Part shown: piece after piece, positions 1-8,931 of the stretch
How positions within the stretch are numbered: position 1 is the stretch's first letter
How the letters are laid out: each line of letters opens with the position of its first letter
Source of the DNA: Afifellaceae bacterium
GTDB lineage: Bacteria > Pseudomonadota > Alphaproteobacteria > Rhizobiales > Afifellaceae
NCBI GenBank assembly: GCA_028284625.1
Contig: JANQRH010000008.1
Location: forward strand, 62,001 to 126,000
Direction of reading: 5' to 3'
Length of the DNA: 64,000 nucleotides
Translations under genes and position numbers: made by a program
Notes under the pieces: generated by a model
What the model was told of the DNA's origin: nothing
Seen by the model: only the letters and a program-made list of their open reading frames with translations
Databases searched by the model: none

Positions 1-181
1 AATAAAAGCGGCCTCCATCCGCTCCAGTGTGATCCGGACGCGCTACATGTTTCCTGTTGAGCGCCTAAGCTTCATGCTCCTGATCCTAGCGGCCGCAATC
101 GACGCGCCAGAGCACGCGTTATCGTGAAATGTCGCAACGAGCTGCCGGAGCAGCGTTTGGGCTACGGCACACGCTAAGATT
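1..181. other. Non-coding window edge
   Basis: No supported gene in the first 181 bases. A small hairpin (GCTGC at 141-145 with GCAGC at 150-154) lies 28 bases after the deacylase stop and might end its transcript, but no T-run follows. Confidence 0.35.
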
Positions 182-1192
182 CTAACTGCCCCTGTAGGCG
201 ACCACCACGACGCCCACGCAGTTGCCGCGCGCAACGCGGCCCGGTTGGCGCCGGGCATACAATCTGCCGGAGCTCCTGTAGTGCGCTTCGACTGGCGGCC
301 TCCCTGGGTCATCGAGAAAATGCACCATTCCAGCGAGCTCGCCCTTCTCGACCAGGGCGCCCTTTTCATGCAGCGGCTCGTAAACGCCGGCCGCTGGCGC
401 GTAGACGTACCCGTCCGAACCGGGCACGCACACTAGGTTTCTCTCGTCATCTCGCGGTCCGTTCGGCTCGCCCTCCATGAGGCCGAGGTGCTTGAGCACA
501 TTGCGTACACCGCGCTCGGCAAGCTCGATTGAATCCAGCGAGACCGCGCCGCCGCGACCCAGCTCGGTGCCAACGGTGATCAGACCGTTTTCGACCGCAG
601 ATGCAGTCGACGTGCGCGGATCGCCCAGATTGTTGAGGACGACCGTATAGGTCGCGCCAAACGCTTGAACGGCATCGAGAGTTTTCGCCATGAGGTCAGG
701 ATTGTCCGAAGGCTCAACCACCGCGCTTGGAAGAATATCGAGAGACGAACCGCCCGAATGGAGATCGACGAAGGCGTCCGCCAGGGGGAAGAGAACGCTG
801 TGAACGTAGTGGACGATCTGCTGAGTCATGGAGCCATGCGGATCGCCTGGAAAACACCGATTGAAGTTTAGGCCGTCGACCGGGGACGTCCGTTGCCCGG
901 CGAGCACCGCAGGAATGTTTATGGCCGGGATAATGATCAGTCGTCCCCGGATTTCAGCGGGATCGAGGTCGCGGATGATTCTGCCCAGGACGATCGGCCC
1001 TTCGTATTCGTCGCCGTGATTGCCGCCCTCCATGAGCACGGTCGGGCCGCTGCCGTTCTTGATGACCGCGATCGGGATGGGCATCACGCCCCACGCGTCG
1101 GTATGCGGCGAATGGGGCAGGTGAAGTTCCGATACCTGCCGTCCATCGCGATCGAAATCGATGTCGGTATGGATCAACGAACGTTCGTTCAT
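182..1192 (-). CDS. DoeB-like zinc deacylase (succinylglutamate desuccinylase/aspartoacylase family)
   Basis: Predicted cytoplasmic zinc hydrolase of 336 residues that removes an acyl group from an N-acylated amino acid. The family zinc motif is clear: GGNHGDEYEG puts H59 and E62 as ligands, and VDLHSGG supplies H145; the NFNR stretch near 109-112 fits substrate carboxylate binding. N-terminal wording (IDFDRDG, AWGVMPIPIAVIKNG) resembles DoeB, which deacetylates N-alpha-acetyl-2,4-diaminobutyrate in ectoine breakdown. No doeA, doeC or doeD is present here, so the ectoine role is inference. It is the last gene of a leftward operon behind a polar amino acid ABC importer, which suggests that the imported solute or a derivative is its substrate. 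The family call is firm, the substrate is not. Confidence 0.82.
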   Translation of the reverse strand: MNERSLIHTDIDFDRDGRQVSELHLPHSPHTDAWGVMPIPIAVIKNGSGPTVLMEGGNHGDEYEGPIVLGRIIRDLDPAEIRGRLIIIPAINIPAVLAGQRTSPVDGLNFNRCFPGDPHGSMTQQIVHYVHSVLFPLADAFVDLHSGGSSLDILPSAVVEPSDNPDLMAKTLDAVQAFGATYTVVLNNLGDPRTSTASAVENGLITVGTELGRGGAVSLDSIELAERGVRNVLKHLGLMEGEPNGPRDDERNLVCVPGSDGYVYAPAAGVYEPLHEKGALVEKGELAGMVHFLDDPGRPPVEAHYRSSGRLYARRQPGRVARGNCVGVVVVAYRGS

Positions 1193-1243
1193 GGCCTGCC
1201 GCTTGTATGGACTGTCAGGTGGTAGAGGGATGCAGGGCTGCGC

Positions 1244-1280
1244 GACCCGCCATTCACCCGTGCCAGACGAATGACGGGTC
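1244..1280 (-). terminator. Stem-loop between binding-protein gene and deacylase gene
   Basis: Bases 1244-1255 and 1269-1280 are complementary over 12 positions with one mismatch, enclosing a 13-base loop, in the 99-base gap after the amino acid binding-protein gene. There is no T-run, so it is more likely a transcript-stabilising or partial-termination hairpin than a full terminator. Confidence 0.45.
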
Positions 1281-1291
1281 GGATCGATCGG

Positions 1292-2074
1292 TCAGAGCGA
1301 GGGCAGATCAGCCAACGGCTCGCCCATCCACTTCTGATGCAGCGCGTCGAGCGAACCGTTCATCTTGCTGAAGAAGATGAACGTGTCGAGCCAGCGCAGC
1401 AGGTCGGACTCGCCGTGTCGCACGCCCATATGGGCCGGGCTCGTGCGGATCTTGTAGACGGTCGCGAATTCCGTGTCCGGGTTCTGCTTGGCCAGATCCA
1501 CGGCGACGATATTGGCCGTCCCGAAGACATCTACCTGACCTGACAGATATGCCGCAACGGTTGTCGCGTCGTCTTCAAAGCGAACAATGTTGCCATCGGG
1601 ATGGAGTTCGCTGATTGCAAGATCCTGCGTTGTACCCCGCGGCACGCCGATTTTGAGGTCGCCGAGATCCTTGGGATCGCTGACCGCGTGCTCCGCCGGA
1701 CCGAACAAACCGATGAACAGGCCCGAATAGGGCGAGGAGAACATGATCGATTTGGCCCGCGCGGGCGTGGCACCCATCACGGAGATGACAATATCGACCT
1801 TGTTGGTGACCAGGAACGGAATCCGGTTGGCGCCGGTGATCTGCTGCATTTCAAGTTCGACGCCCAGTTGTTCAGCGACCAGATTCGCAATATCGATATC
1901 GAGGCCGGCAGGTTCCTGGTTCTCGTCGACGAAGCCATAAACCGGGACGTCAAGCGGCACACCGATCCGCACCACGCCCGCGTCCAGAATGTCTTGCAGG
2001 TCAGCCTGTGCGGCTCCGGATGTCAGGCCGAGCGCCAATGCGGCAACGGTAAACAACCTTATCAACGAAAGCAT
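1292..2074 (-). CDS. Polar amino acid ABC transporter, periplasmic binding protein
   Basis: Exported solute-binding protein of 260 residues (SBP_bac_3 family) that captures an amino acid or related small solute in the periplasm. A Sec signal peptide covers about residues 1-24, ending in an A-x-A type site (GAAQA). The mature start (LQDILDAGVVRIGVP) and the GLDIDIANLVAEQLG and PFLVTNKVDIVIS stretches are typical of the family. The start is supported by GGGAGG five to six bases upstream. It lies between the ATPase gene and the deacylase gene on the same strand. The ligand cannot be read from the sequence; the DoeB-like neighbour hints at ectoine or an acylated amino acid. Confidence 0.88.
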   Translation of the reverse strand: MLSLIRLFTVAALALGLTSGAAQADLQDILDAGVVRIGVPLDVPVYGFVDENQEPAGLDIDIANLVAEQLGVELEMQQITGANRIPFLVTNKVDIVISVMGATPARAKSIMFSSPYSGLFIGLFGPAEHAVSDPKDLGDLKIGVPRGTTQDLAISELHPDGNIVRFEDDATTVAAYLSGQVDVFGTANIVAVDLAKQNPDTEFATVYKIRTSPAHMGVRHGESDLLRWLDTFIFFSKMNGSLDALHQKWMGEPLADLPSL

Positions 2075-2099
2075 ATCATCCTCCCTTGTTGTGGAACTT

Positions 2100-2831
2100 T
2101 CAGATCAAGACCGAACCGAGAAAGCTTTTCAGCTCCGGTGTTTGCGGATCATCAAGAACGGCGCGGGCCGCACCGCTTTCCCAGATTTCTCCCTCATGCA
2201 TAAAGACAAGCCGGTGAGCGACGTTGCGGGCGAACCCCATTTCGTGGGTCACCAGCATCATGGTCATTCCGGCTTCGGCCAACCCCGCCAAAACCGTCAG
2301 GACTTCGCCGATCAGTTCCGGATCAAGCGCTGACGTGATTTCGTCGAACAGCATCAGCTTGGGCGACATTGCCAGAGATCGTGCAATGGCGACGCGCTGT
2401 TGCTGACCGCCGGACAGCATGTCCGGATAGGCGTCAAGTTTGTCCTCCAGACCGACCTGGGTCATCACCTTGCGCGCAATCGTCCGCGCCTCGTCCGGCG
2501 GCATTTTCTTCACCACCGTCAGCCCAAGTGTGATGTTGCGTTCGGCGTTTAGGTGCGGAAATAGATTGAAGCTCTGGAAGACGATGCCGACCTTCTGGCG
2601 CAGCTTGCGCAGGTCCGTGTCGGCGCTGTTGACTTGCTGGCCATCGAATCGGATCGTCCCCGACTGGATCGGCTCCAGGCCGTTGATACAGCGCAACAGG
2701 GTGCTCTTTCCCGAGCCGCTGCGGCCGATGATGGCCACGATCTCGCCTTCCTCGATACGCAAGGACACGCCGCGCAGGACCTCGATGTCCCCGTATGATT
2801 TGTGGACGTTCTCGATCTCAACGAGCGACAC
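2100..2831 (-). CDS. Polar amino acid ABC transporter, ATP-binding protein (GlnQ-like)
   Basis: Cytoplasmic ATPase of 243 residues that powers the adjacent amino acid permeases. Walker A is GRSGSGKST at residues 36-44, the Q-loop glutamine is Q86, the signature LSGGQ is at 139-143, and Walker B with the catalytic Glu is LMLFDEIT (D163, E164). Length and motif spacing fit GlnQ/HisP. One small oddity is Ile instead of Pro after the catalytic Glu (DEI for DEP). Its start overlaps the end of the upstream permease gene by 14 bases, so the two are probably translationally coupled. Confidence 0.92.
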   Translation of the reverse strand: MSLVEIENVHKSYGDIEVLRGVSLRIEEGEIVAIIGRSGSGKSTLLRCINGLEPIQSGTIRFDGQQVNSADTDLRKLRQKVGIVFQSFNLFPHLNAERNITLGLTVVKKMPPDEARTIARKVMTQVGLEDKLDAYPDMLSGGQQQRVAIARSLAMSPKLMLFDEITSALDPELIGEVLTVLAGLAEAGMTMMLVTHEMGFARNVAHRLVFMHEGEIWESGAARAVLDDPQTPELKSFLGSVLI

Positions 2832-3465
2832 GGAGACTTCCTTCCAGCCTGGCGCTGAGTTGCGTGAGGACGAAGCAGATCACGAAATAGGCCGCCGCGA
2901 CGGTCAGGTAGACGGTCATCGGCCGGAACGTGGCAGCGTTGATGATCTGACCGGCACGCGTGAGTTCGATGAATCCGATGACGGAGGCCAGTGAGGTGTT
3001 TTTGACCAGATGGACCCAGAAGCCGATCGTCGGCGGGATGCTGAGCCGGAACGCCTGAGGAATGATGACGTAGCGCAATTGCTGCAAGGTGCTGAGCCCT
3101 AGAGAGGCCGACGCCTCCCATTGGGCGTGCGGAACCGCATGCACCCCGCCGCGCCATATCTCACCGAGAAAGGCTGCCGAATAGAGGGAGAACGCGAGCG
3201 TGGCTGCGAACCATGGCGAAACGTCGTAGCCGAAGACGCCAAAGCCAAAGAACACGATGAATAGTTGTCCGAGCGCCGGCGTGCCTTGAATGAGGTTGAT
3301 GTAGAGGATCGCCACAGCCTTGGCCGGGGGAAAAGGGATGACGCGCAACACCATGATGATGGCGCCCAGCAGGCTACCGCCGAGGATCGAGACCACGGTC
3401 AGGGCAATCGTCCACCGTGCTGCGAACAGCAGCCAGAACATGTCGCTTGTCGTGAGTTCGCGCAT
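2818..3465 (-). CDS. Polar amino acid ABC transporter, permease
   Basis: Inner-membrane subunit of 215 residues of the BPD_transp_1 fold (HisM/GlnP type). Several hydrophobic segments are visible, including one at about 12-40. The cytoplasmic coupling helix is recognisable: AAFLGEIWRGGVHAVPHAQWEA matches the EAA loop of amino acid permeases, followed by ASLGLS. It sits 8 bases after the first permease gene, and both probably form a heterodimer in the membrane. Confidence 0.9.
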   Translation of the reverse strand: MRELTTSDMFWLLFAARWTIALTVVSILGGSLLGAIIMVLRVIPFPPAKAVAILYINLIQGTPALGQLFIVFFGFGVFGYDVSPWFAATLAFSLYSAAFLGEIWRGGVHAVPHAQWEASASLGLSTLQQLRYVIIPQAFRLSIPPTIGFWVHLVKNTSLASVIGFIELTRAGQIINAATFRPMTVYLTVAAAYFVICFVLTQLSARLEGSLRVAR

Positions 3466-3473
3466 GGGAATTC

Positions 3474-4136
3474 CTACCGACGAACAAAGACAAAGTGATA
3501 GATGGCGGCGAAAGCGCCCCGGAAGAACAGCGCCATGACCAAGTACATTGCGGTGATGACTGTGTAGACTTCGAAGCTCCTGAAGGTTCTTGAATCGATA
3601 TAGGCGCCGATGTGGAACAACTCCTCGGCAGCGATTTGCGACACGATACTGGTGGCAATCAGAAGCAGGATGAACTGACTCGCCAGAGCCGGATAGATTT
3701 TCTTCAGCGCCGGGAACAAGATCACGTAACGGAAGACTTCGCCGCCCGACAATCCGAGCGACATGCCGGCCTCGATCTGGCTCCTGGGAATCGCCTCAAC
3801 GCCTGCTCTGATGATCTCTGTTGTGTAGGCGCCCAGATTGATCGACAACGTGATCATCGCGGCCTGCATGGGTCCTAACTTGATCCCGATACTCGGCAGG
3901 CCGAAGAACACGACGAACAGCTGCACCAGCAACGGCGTGTTGCGGATGATCTCGACATAGACGCCGGCTATCCGGCGAAGCGGCGCGTAGTGGCCCGTCT
4001 TCATGGCCGCACCCAAGACGCCGATCAGCAGGCCGAAGACAATCGATACGCCGGATAGTTGGAGGGTGACCAGGGCACCTTCGAGCAGCAGGTCTTGTTC
4101 GCGCAAGACGTCCCGAAATCGAAAGGTGTAATCCAC
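3474..4136 (-). CDS. Polar amino acid ABC transporter, permease (first gene of the operon)
   Basis: Inner-membrane permease of 220 residues, HisM/GlnP family. The N-terminal hydrophobic segment (LQLSGVSIVFGLLIGVLGAA), the NTPLLVQLFVVFFGLP stretch and the EAA-type loop (TTEIIRAGVEAIPRSQ) are diagnostic. It is the promoter-proximal gene of the leftward five-gene operon: permease, permease, ATPase, binding protein, deacylase. The 199-base gap upstream is shared with a divergent LysR gene, which is probably its regulator. Confidence 0.9.
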   Translation of the reverse strand: MDYTFRFRDVLREQDLLLEGALVTLQLSGVSIVFGLLIGVLGAAMKTGHYAPLRRIAGVYVEIIRNTPLLVQLFVVFFGLPSIGIKLGPMQAAMITLSINLGAYTTEIIRAGVEAIPRSQIEAGMSLGLSGGEVFRYVILFPALKKIYPALASQFILLLIATSIVSQIAAEELFHIGAYIDSRTFRSFEVYTVITAMYLVMALFFRGAFAAIYHFVFVRR

Positions 4137-4158
4137 CCCGGCCCCCTATGGCGCGCGC

Positions 4159-4181
4159 ATCAAATATGCCGAACGTTTGAT
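4159..4181. promoter_or_regulatory. Candidate LysR operator, 6-bp inverted repeat with 11-base spacer
   Basis: ATCAAA at 4159-4164 and TTTGAT at 4176-4181 form a perfect inverted repeat separated by 11 bases, in the gap shared by the amino acid importer operon and the LysR gene. Size and position fit a LysR-type site; binding is inferred. I see nothing else convincing in 4137-4335. Confidence 0.4.
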
Positions 4182-4335
4182 CACGCGGTGCACCGGACGC
4201 CCGCTTCTCCGCCGCTGGCGGGCTTGTGCATCATCACGTCTCGGCCCCCGTCACGGCCAGATAGAGGTGAAATACTGACTCCTTGCCCCTCCACCGATCA
4301 ACAGCTAATAGCTCTATGTCCGATAACCAAAAGGA

Positions 4336-5298
4336 ATGTCTGAAATCGAGATTCGGGCGATCAATTACTTTCTTGCCGTTGTCGAATCCGGCAGCCTGAC
4401 AGCCGCCGCCAAGCGGCTCGATTTAACGCAGCCGGCCCTGACAAAAGCCATCCGACGGCTCGAGGACGAGACTGGAGCCCCTTTGTTCGAACGGGGCGCG
4501 CGCGGGGTTGTGCTGACGGCTTCTGGCGAGACCTTTCTCCGACACGCACGGACCGTGCGTTCAACAATGGCTTTTGCCAGCAATGAGCTGGAGGCATTGC
4601 GTGAGGGGCGGGCCGGTGTTGTTCGGATAGGTGCTGGACAATCTTGGTTGATCGAAAACCTGCCTGAGATGATCCGCATTTTTCGGCGCGCGTTCCCCGA
4701 CGTGCGCCTGCATGTGCGCGGTGGCTTGGACGGCCAATTGCGGGCAGCGTTACGTACGACCCCCCTCGACTTCCTTCTCACCGCGATATCGGAGGAGGGG
4801 GAGGAGCCTGACCTCGTGTGCACGCCGCTTTTGGCAGACGACTACAAAGTCATTGCCGGCAATCGTCATCCGTTGCGCAAGAAGCCGGTCGTCTATCTCA
4901 GAGACTTGCTGGACTACCCTTGGATTATGCCCGGCCCGACCGCCTACATGACGCTGCGGTTGGAGGCGATGTTTCGCGCCGCCGGCCTTCCGCCGCCGGA
5001 TTCCGTCATCGAAACCTCGGAACTGATCCAGTTCAAGATCACCCTTATGCGCGAAGCGCCCGAAATGAACTATCTGAGCTTCCATGAGGTGCGCGACCTG
5101 AAAGCCAATGCCTCGCGCGGACTCTCGCCGCTGCCCGTTGTCGGGATCAGTCTGCGTCGCAGCACCGGAATCGTGACGCGGCGTGGAATCATACCCAATC
5201 CTCCGGCCGTCGAGTTCGCAAAGATCGTGTCGCGCGTCTGCCAGCGTCAGCCGAGTTGGGCCGGAGAAGGCGGGGGTGACTCCTTCTGGGCGACGTAG
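4336..5298 (+). CDS. LysR-family transcriptional regulator
   Basis: DNA-binding regulator of 320 residues. The N-terminal winged helix-turn-helix is at about residues 6-65 (SLTAAAKRLDLTQPALTKAI, then RRLEDETGAPLFERG), followed by a LysR substrate-binding effector domain from about 90 to 295. The ATG has only a weak AAGG just upstream. The gene is divergent from the amino acid importer operon, the classic arrangement for a LysR regulator of its neighbour. The effector is probably the imported solute or its deacylated product (inference). Confidence 0.9.
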   Translation: MSEIEIRAINYFLAVVESGSLTAAAKRLDLTQPALTKAIRRLEDETGAPLFERGARGVVLTASGETFLRHARTVRSTMAFASNELEALREGRAGVVRIGAGQSWLIENLPEMIRIFRRAFPDVRLHVRGGLDGQLRAALRTTPLDFLLTAISEEGEEPDLVCTPLLADDYKVIAGNRHPLRKKPVVYLRDLLDYPWIMPGPTAYMTLRLEAMFRAAGLPPPDSVIETSELIQFKITLMREAPEMNYLSFHEVRDLKANASRGLSPLPVVGISLRRSTGIVTRRGIIPNPPAVEFAKIVSRVCQRQPSWAGEGGGDSFWAT

Positions 5299-5424
5299 GG
5301 CCACGTCAAAACCGTCGACTGAAGGGAGTTCTGGCGCGCGCGTAGGCGCGATTCATCGAGGACCTAAATCACTAAAGCCTGGCGGATTGCAGCACGTGAT
5401 TGCGCCCGCCCATACAGGTCCCGC
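5299..5424. other. Convergent intergenic gap
   Basis: Gap of 126 bases between the converging LysR gene and the sugar permease gene. I see no gene and no convincing terminator hairpin with a T-run. Confidence 0.4.
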
Positions 5425-6375
5425 TCAGCGTTCGGCCCTCTTTCCTCCGGCGGCGATGATCACGCCGACGATGATGAGGCCGGTGAGCACAAGTCTGATT
5501 CCCGCGCCGAGCCCGAACGTGTTCAACATCGCTTCCACCAAGAAGAGGAACATGGCCGCGGCCCATAGGCCGGGGACGTTCGCAAATCCCCCGGCAACCG
5601 ACGTGCCGCCGATGACCACCACGGCAATGGAGTTGAGCAGGTAGGCCTGCCCCATGTTAAGGGCCGCTCCGCCAGAGAAGGCGGAGAAGAAGTAGCCGTT
5701 CACGGCGGCTAGAACCGCGCAGAAGATGTAGGTCTGGAAACGCACGCGATCCACATTAATTCCGGCAAGTGCGGCCGCGCGCGTGTTCTGCCCGATGGCG
5801 GTGACGGCCCGTCCGTAGGTCGTGCGGTGCAGGACAACATGCACGACCACAGCCAACAGGATGATGGCGGCGGCCAGGAGCGGCAGACCGAAAACGTCGC
5901 GCGTGGCGATGTCGGCCAGCTGCGGCGGTGGTTTGATCCGCAAGCCGCGATTGTACCAGATGGCCGCCGACTGGAAGAGGAAGCTTGACGAGAGTGTCGC
6001 GATGATCGGCGGGATTTGCAGGAGGCGGATCAGACCGTAATTGAAGAGCCCCACGCCAAGGCCGACGGCGAGCGCCAGCAGGAAGCCAACCAGGATCATC
6101 GAATCCTGCGTGTCCATGACCTTCGTCGCCACGGTGCCGGCAAGCGTCATGGTGGCTGGTATGGACAGGTCGACATTGCCCGGGCCGAGCGTGATCACCA
6201 TCATCTGGCCAAGCGCCACGATGACGGAGAACGTCGCAAAAGCGAGTGCCGCCGTCAGCAGGTCGCCACCGCCTTGGCCTTGTGTGAAGATTATGGTGGC
6301 AATCCAGACCCCAATCGCCGCGACATAGGCCCATATCCAAGGCCGTTCCATAATCTGCTTCACGGCCGCGGGCAT
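5425..6375 (-). CDS. Sugar ABC transporter, permease (RbsC/CUT2 type), second copy
   Basis: Inner-membrane permease of 316 residues of the BPD_transp_2 family, used by ribose- and xylose-type importers. The reading frame stays open far upstream, but the real start is the ATG at 6375, which overlaps the stop of the upstream permease by one base (TGATG); upstream of it the translation is Arg-rich and non-homologous. Diagnostic stretches are VALGQMMVITLGPGNVDLS, the internal TYGRAVTAIGQNTRAA motif and VVVIGGTSVAGG. Together with the preceding permease it should form the membrane heterodimer. It is last in the operon, and no sugar kinase or isomerase follows. Confidence 0.88.
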   Translation of the reverse strand: MPAAVKQIMERPWIWAYVAAIGVWIATIIFTQGQGGGDLLTAALAFATFSVIVALGQMMVITLGPGNVDLSIPATMTLAGTVATKVMDTQDSMILVGFLLALAVGLGVGLFNYGLIRLLQIPPIIATLSSSFLFQSAAIWYNRGLRIKPPPQLADIATRDVFGLPLLAAAIILLAVVVHVVLHRTTYGRAVTAIGQNTRAAALAGINVDRVRFQTYIFCAVLAAVNGYFFSAFSGGAALNMGQAYLLNSIAVVVIGGTSVAGGFANVPGLWAAAMFLFLVEAMLNTFGLGAGIRLVLTGLIIVGVIIAAGGKRAER

Positions 6376-7418
6376 CAGTTGCGCGCCTCGCCTCGGCTGA
6401 TCAGCACGCGCAGCGCAAGCACGATGATCAGGATCGCTCCTTGTGCACCGATCTGCCAGTCCGGATTGAGCCGCAAGAACGTCAGAAACGAGTTGGCCAG
6501 GGTCAGCGTCGCCGCGCCGATCACTGCGCCGATCGGCGAAACCCGGCCACCGACGAATTCGCTGCCGCCAAGAATCGCTCCGGCGATGGAAAGCAAGGTG
6601 TAGCGAACAGCGATGTTGGCGTCGCCGGCCGTGGTCAAACCGAGGAGGGCGAGACCGGAGAGGACACCGAAGAGCCCTGCGAGCCCGAACGCCGCCATCT
6701 TGACCCTGACGAGAGACCATCCGGCCCGCGCGACCGAACGCGGATTTCCGCCCGATCCGCGGATCACCGCGCCGTAGGCCGATCGCATCAGCAGGAGATG
6801 GACGACGAGGCCGATGACGATAAGCGCCACGATTGGAAACGGGACGATCGGCACTTGCAGCGTCATGAGGCCGCGCAGCCAAGTCGGTGCGCTTCCGCCG
6901 GGGGTCGGCAAGACCAGCACGGCGAGCCCAGCCCAGACGAACGACATGCCAAGCGTGACCACGATAGAGGGGAGGTTTCTAAGCTGTATCACCGCCCCGA
7001 GAAGTGCGTAGACGCCTATTGCAGCCGCGAGCACCAGCACGCCACTTAACGGTGTAGTGAGAAACCAGGGCGCGGGCTCCGGAATGAGACCTTCCATCGC
7101 AGGCAGCCCTGCAATGCCGCCCGATAGCATCGTTGAGCCCACCGCCACCACGAAACCGACATAAGCGCCGATCGACAAATCGAGATCGTTGACGGCGAGC
7201 ACGAACATCTGGGCGATGGTTGCCAAGGCGATCGGCACCGCAAGATTGAACAGCAGCTTCATGCCAATCGGGCTCATCGCGCGCGGCTGCAAGTAGAAGA
7301 TCGCGATCAGAATGACCGCCAGCGAAAAAGCCGGCAGCAGCGAACGCAGAACCCTGGGCGATGTCGACCAAGCGTAGCCTTTGCCGAGCAACGTCGCCGA
7401 TGACGAAACCTCCGTCAT
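6375..7418 (-). CDS. Sugar ABC transporter, permease (RbsC/CUT2 type), first copy
   Basis: Inner-membrane permease of 347 residues, BPD_transp_2 family. About eight to ten hydrophobic segments are visible; family stretches include [42 protein letters not shown] and [13 protein letters not shown]. It starts 4 bases inside the end of the ATPase gene (ATGA-type overlap) and ends overlapping the second permease by one base, so ATPase and both permeases are translationally coupled. Confidence 0.9.
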   Translation of the reverse strand: MTEVSSSATLLGKGYAWSTSPRVLRSLLPAFSLAVILIAIFYLQPRAMSPIGMKLLFNLAVPIALATIAQMFVLAVNDLDLSIGAYVGFVVAVGSTMLSGGIAGLPAMEGLIPEPAPWFLTTPLSGVLVLAAAIGVYALLGAVIQLRNLPSIVVTLGMSFVWAGLAVLVLPTPGGSAPTWLRGLMTLQVPIVPFPIVALIVIGLVVHLLLMRSAYGAVIRGSGGNPRSVARAGWSLVRVKMAAFGLAGLFGVLSGLALLGLTTAGDANIAVRYTLLSIAGAILGGSEFVGGRVSPIGAVIGAATLTLANSFLTFLRLNPDWQIGAQGAILIIVLALRVLISRGEARN

Positions 7419-8887
7419 GCTTCCGCCTCGAATGAGGAATGCAGCACTCTCTCTTCGGTCAGTTCGTCACGGGCAAGGTCGGCAACGATACGGCCATCGC
7501 GGAAGACATAGACGTGGTCGCAATGGTCCAACTCATCCATCTCCGTCGTGTACCAGACGAACGTCCGGCCCTTATCGGCTTCACGACGGACGAGGTTGTA
7601 GACTTCCTGCTTGGTGCCGACATCTACCCCGCGCATGGGGTCGTCCATGAGAATGATCTCGGCGTCCGACGCCAGCGCTCGGGCAAACAGCGTCTTCTGC
7701 TGATTTCCACCCGACAGTGACAGGATGCCATTGTGGATGTCGGGCGTGCGGATGCTGATTGTGTCGCGCCATTCTTCGGCCAAATCGTCCTCTTTCTGCC
7801 GGTCGATCAGGGGACCGGTTTGCAGCGACTTGAGCGACCGGATGCCGATGTTTCGGGCGATCGACCAGAGCGGGAAGATCCCCTCGTTCTGCCGGTCGCC
7901 TGCCACCAGCGCTGTTGCTCCGGTGACTCGGGTGTTGTCCGCACGCCGTCCCCGAGCCTGCAAGATGCCGATGAGAATCTCTTTCTGGCCGTGTCCCTCA
8001 AGACCGGCGAGACCAACGATCTCGCCCTGGTGGGCCAGAAGCTCACGCTTGTCCGTCTGGGCGGTGGGGCGTGCACGGACGCGCGGTTCTGCGCCACTAC
8101 GCTTGGATGCCGCCGCCACGGCATGGTCTCCTCGCTCTTCGACCATGCTGCCCATCGCCGAGACAAGGCTCGTCCGATTGAACTCGTTGGCGGGTCGCCT
8201 GGCGACGACTTTGCCATCGCGCATGACGACGATCCGTGTTGCCGTTTCCAGGATTTCTCCGAGAAGATGCGAGATGAGGATACATGCGCCTCCACCGCCG
8301 ATGAACCGGCGCACATATTCCAAGAGTTGATTGGCAACGTGCGCATCGAGTGACGAGGTCGGCTCATCCAGGATGACAAGCGTTGCTGGCGTATCGGTCA
8401 CCGAGAAGGCGCGCGCAATCTCAACCATCTGTCGGCGCGCGATCGACAAGTCTCCGACCATATTGCCGGCTTCGATGCCGTGACCGGGGAAGACTTCATC
8501 GAGCTTGCCGACGATGAGGGCGCCCGCGCGCCGTCGCCATCCGAATCCGGAAAGCGATGGATGCATGATGCGAGCGTTTTCCGCGACGGTCAGGTTGGGG
8601 CAAAGCGAAAGCTCCTGAAAAACGCAGCGAATACCCTGTCGCGTTGCCGCAGCGACGCCATACGCGCCAGTCAGATCGGCGCCGCCGATGACGATGCCGC
8701 CGGCGCCCGGCGTCGTCGTCCCAGCCAGCACGTTCATGAGCGTGGACTTACCTGCTCCGTTGTGGCCAACCAGCCCTACGCACTCGCCGGCGTCGACGTT
8801 CAGGTCGACGCCGTCCAGAGCGCGGACGGCGCCGAAATGCTTTTCGACGCCGTCCAGTCGTACGATGTTGTTCGTGTCAGCGTGCAT
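7415..8887 (-). CDS. Sugar ABC transporter, tandem ATP-binding protein (RbsA-like)
   Basis: Cytoplasmic ATPase of 490 residues with two fused ABC domains, as in RbsA/XylG/MglA. Domain 1 has an intact Walker A (GHNGAGKST, 41-49), a degenerate signature (LSIARRQ) and Walker [13 protein letters not shown]. Domain 2 lacks a true Walker A ([12 protein letters not shown]), as is usual for this subfamily, but keeps LSGGNQQK; its Walker B reads [10 protein letters not shown], with Asp where the catalytic Glu is normally found. So only one ATP site per pair looks fully competent. It is preceded by the binding-protein gene and overlaps the first permease by 4 bases. Confidence 0.9.
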   Translation of the reverse strand: MHADTNNIVRLDGVEKHFGAVRALDGVDLNVDAGECVGLVGHNGAGKSTLMNVLAGTTTPGAGGIVIGGADLTGAYGVAAATRQGIRCVFQELSLCPNLTVAENARIMHPSLSGFGWRRRAGALIVGKLDEVFPGHGIEAGNMVGDLSIARRQMVEIARAFSVTDTPATLVILDEPTSSLDAHVANQLLEYVRRFIGGGGACILISHLLGEILETATRIVVMRDGKVVARRPANEFNRTSLVSAMGSMVEERGDHAVAAASKRSGAEPRVRARPTAQTDKRELLAHQGEIVGLAGLEGHGQKEILIGILQARGRRADNTRVTGATALVAGDRQNEGIFPLWSIARNIGIRSLKSLQTGPLIDRQKEDDLAEEWRDTISIRTPDIHNGILSLSGGNQQKTLFARALASDAEIILMDDPMRGVDVGTKQEVYNLVRREADKGRTFVWYTTEMDELDHCDHVYVFRDGRIVADLARDELTEERVLHSSFEAEA

Positions 8888-8890
8888 CTC

Positions 8891-8910
8891 TCGCCGGTTC
8901 TTACCGGTGA
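8891..8910 (-). terminator. Stem-loop between sugar binding-protein and ATPase genes
   Basis: Bases 8891-8898 pair with 8903-8910 (8 pairs, one G-T) around a 4-base loop in the 44-base gap after the binding-protein gene. There is no T-run. It may stabilise the upstream transcript so that more binding protein than ATPase is made. Confidence 0.45.
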
Positions 8911-8931
8911 GGGCTGCGGAAGGGGAGTCGG

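Noticed and set aside
5425-6882. A 485-residue version of the second sugar permease
   Set aside because: The extra 169 N-terminal residues lie inside the upstream permease gene in another frame and are Arg-rich. The ATG at 6375 with the TGATG overlap is the real start.
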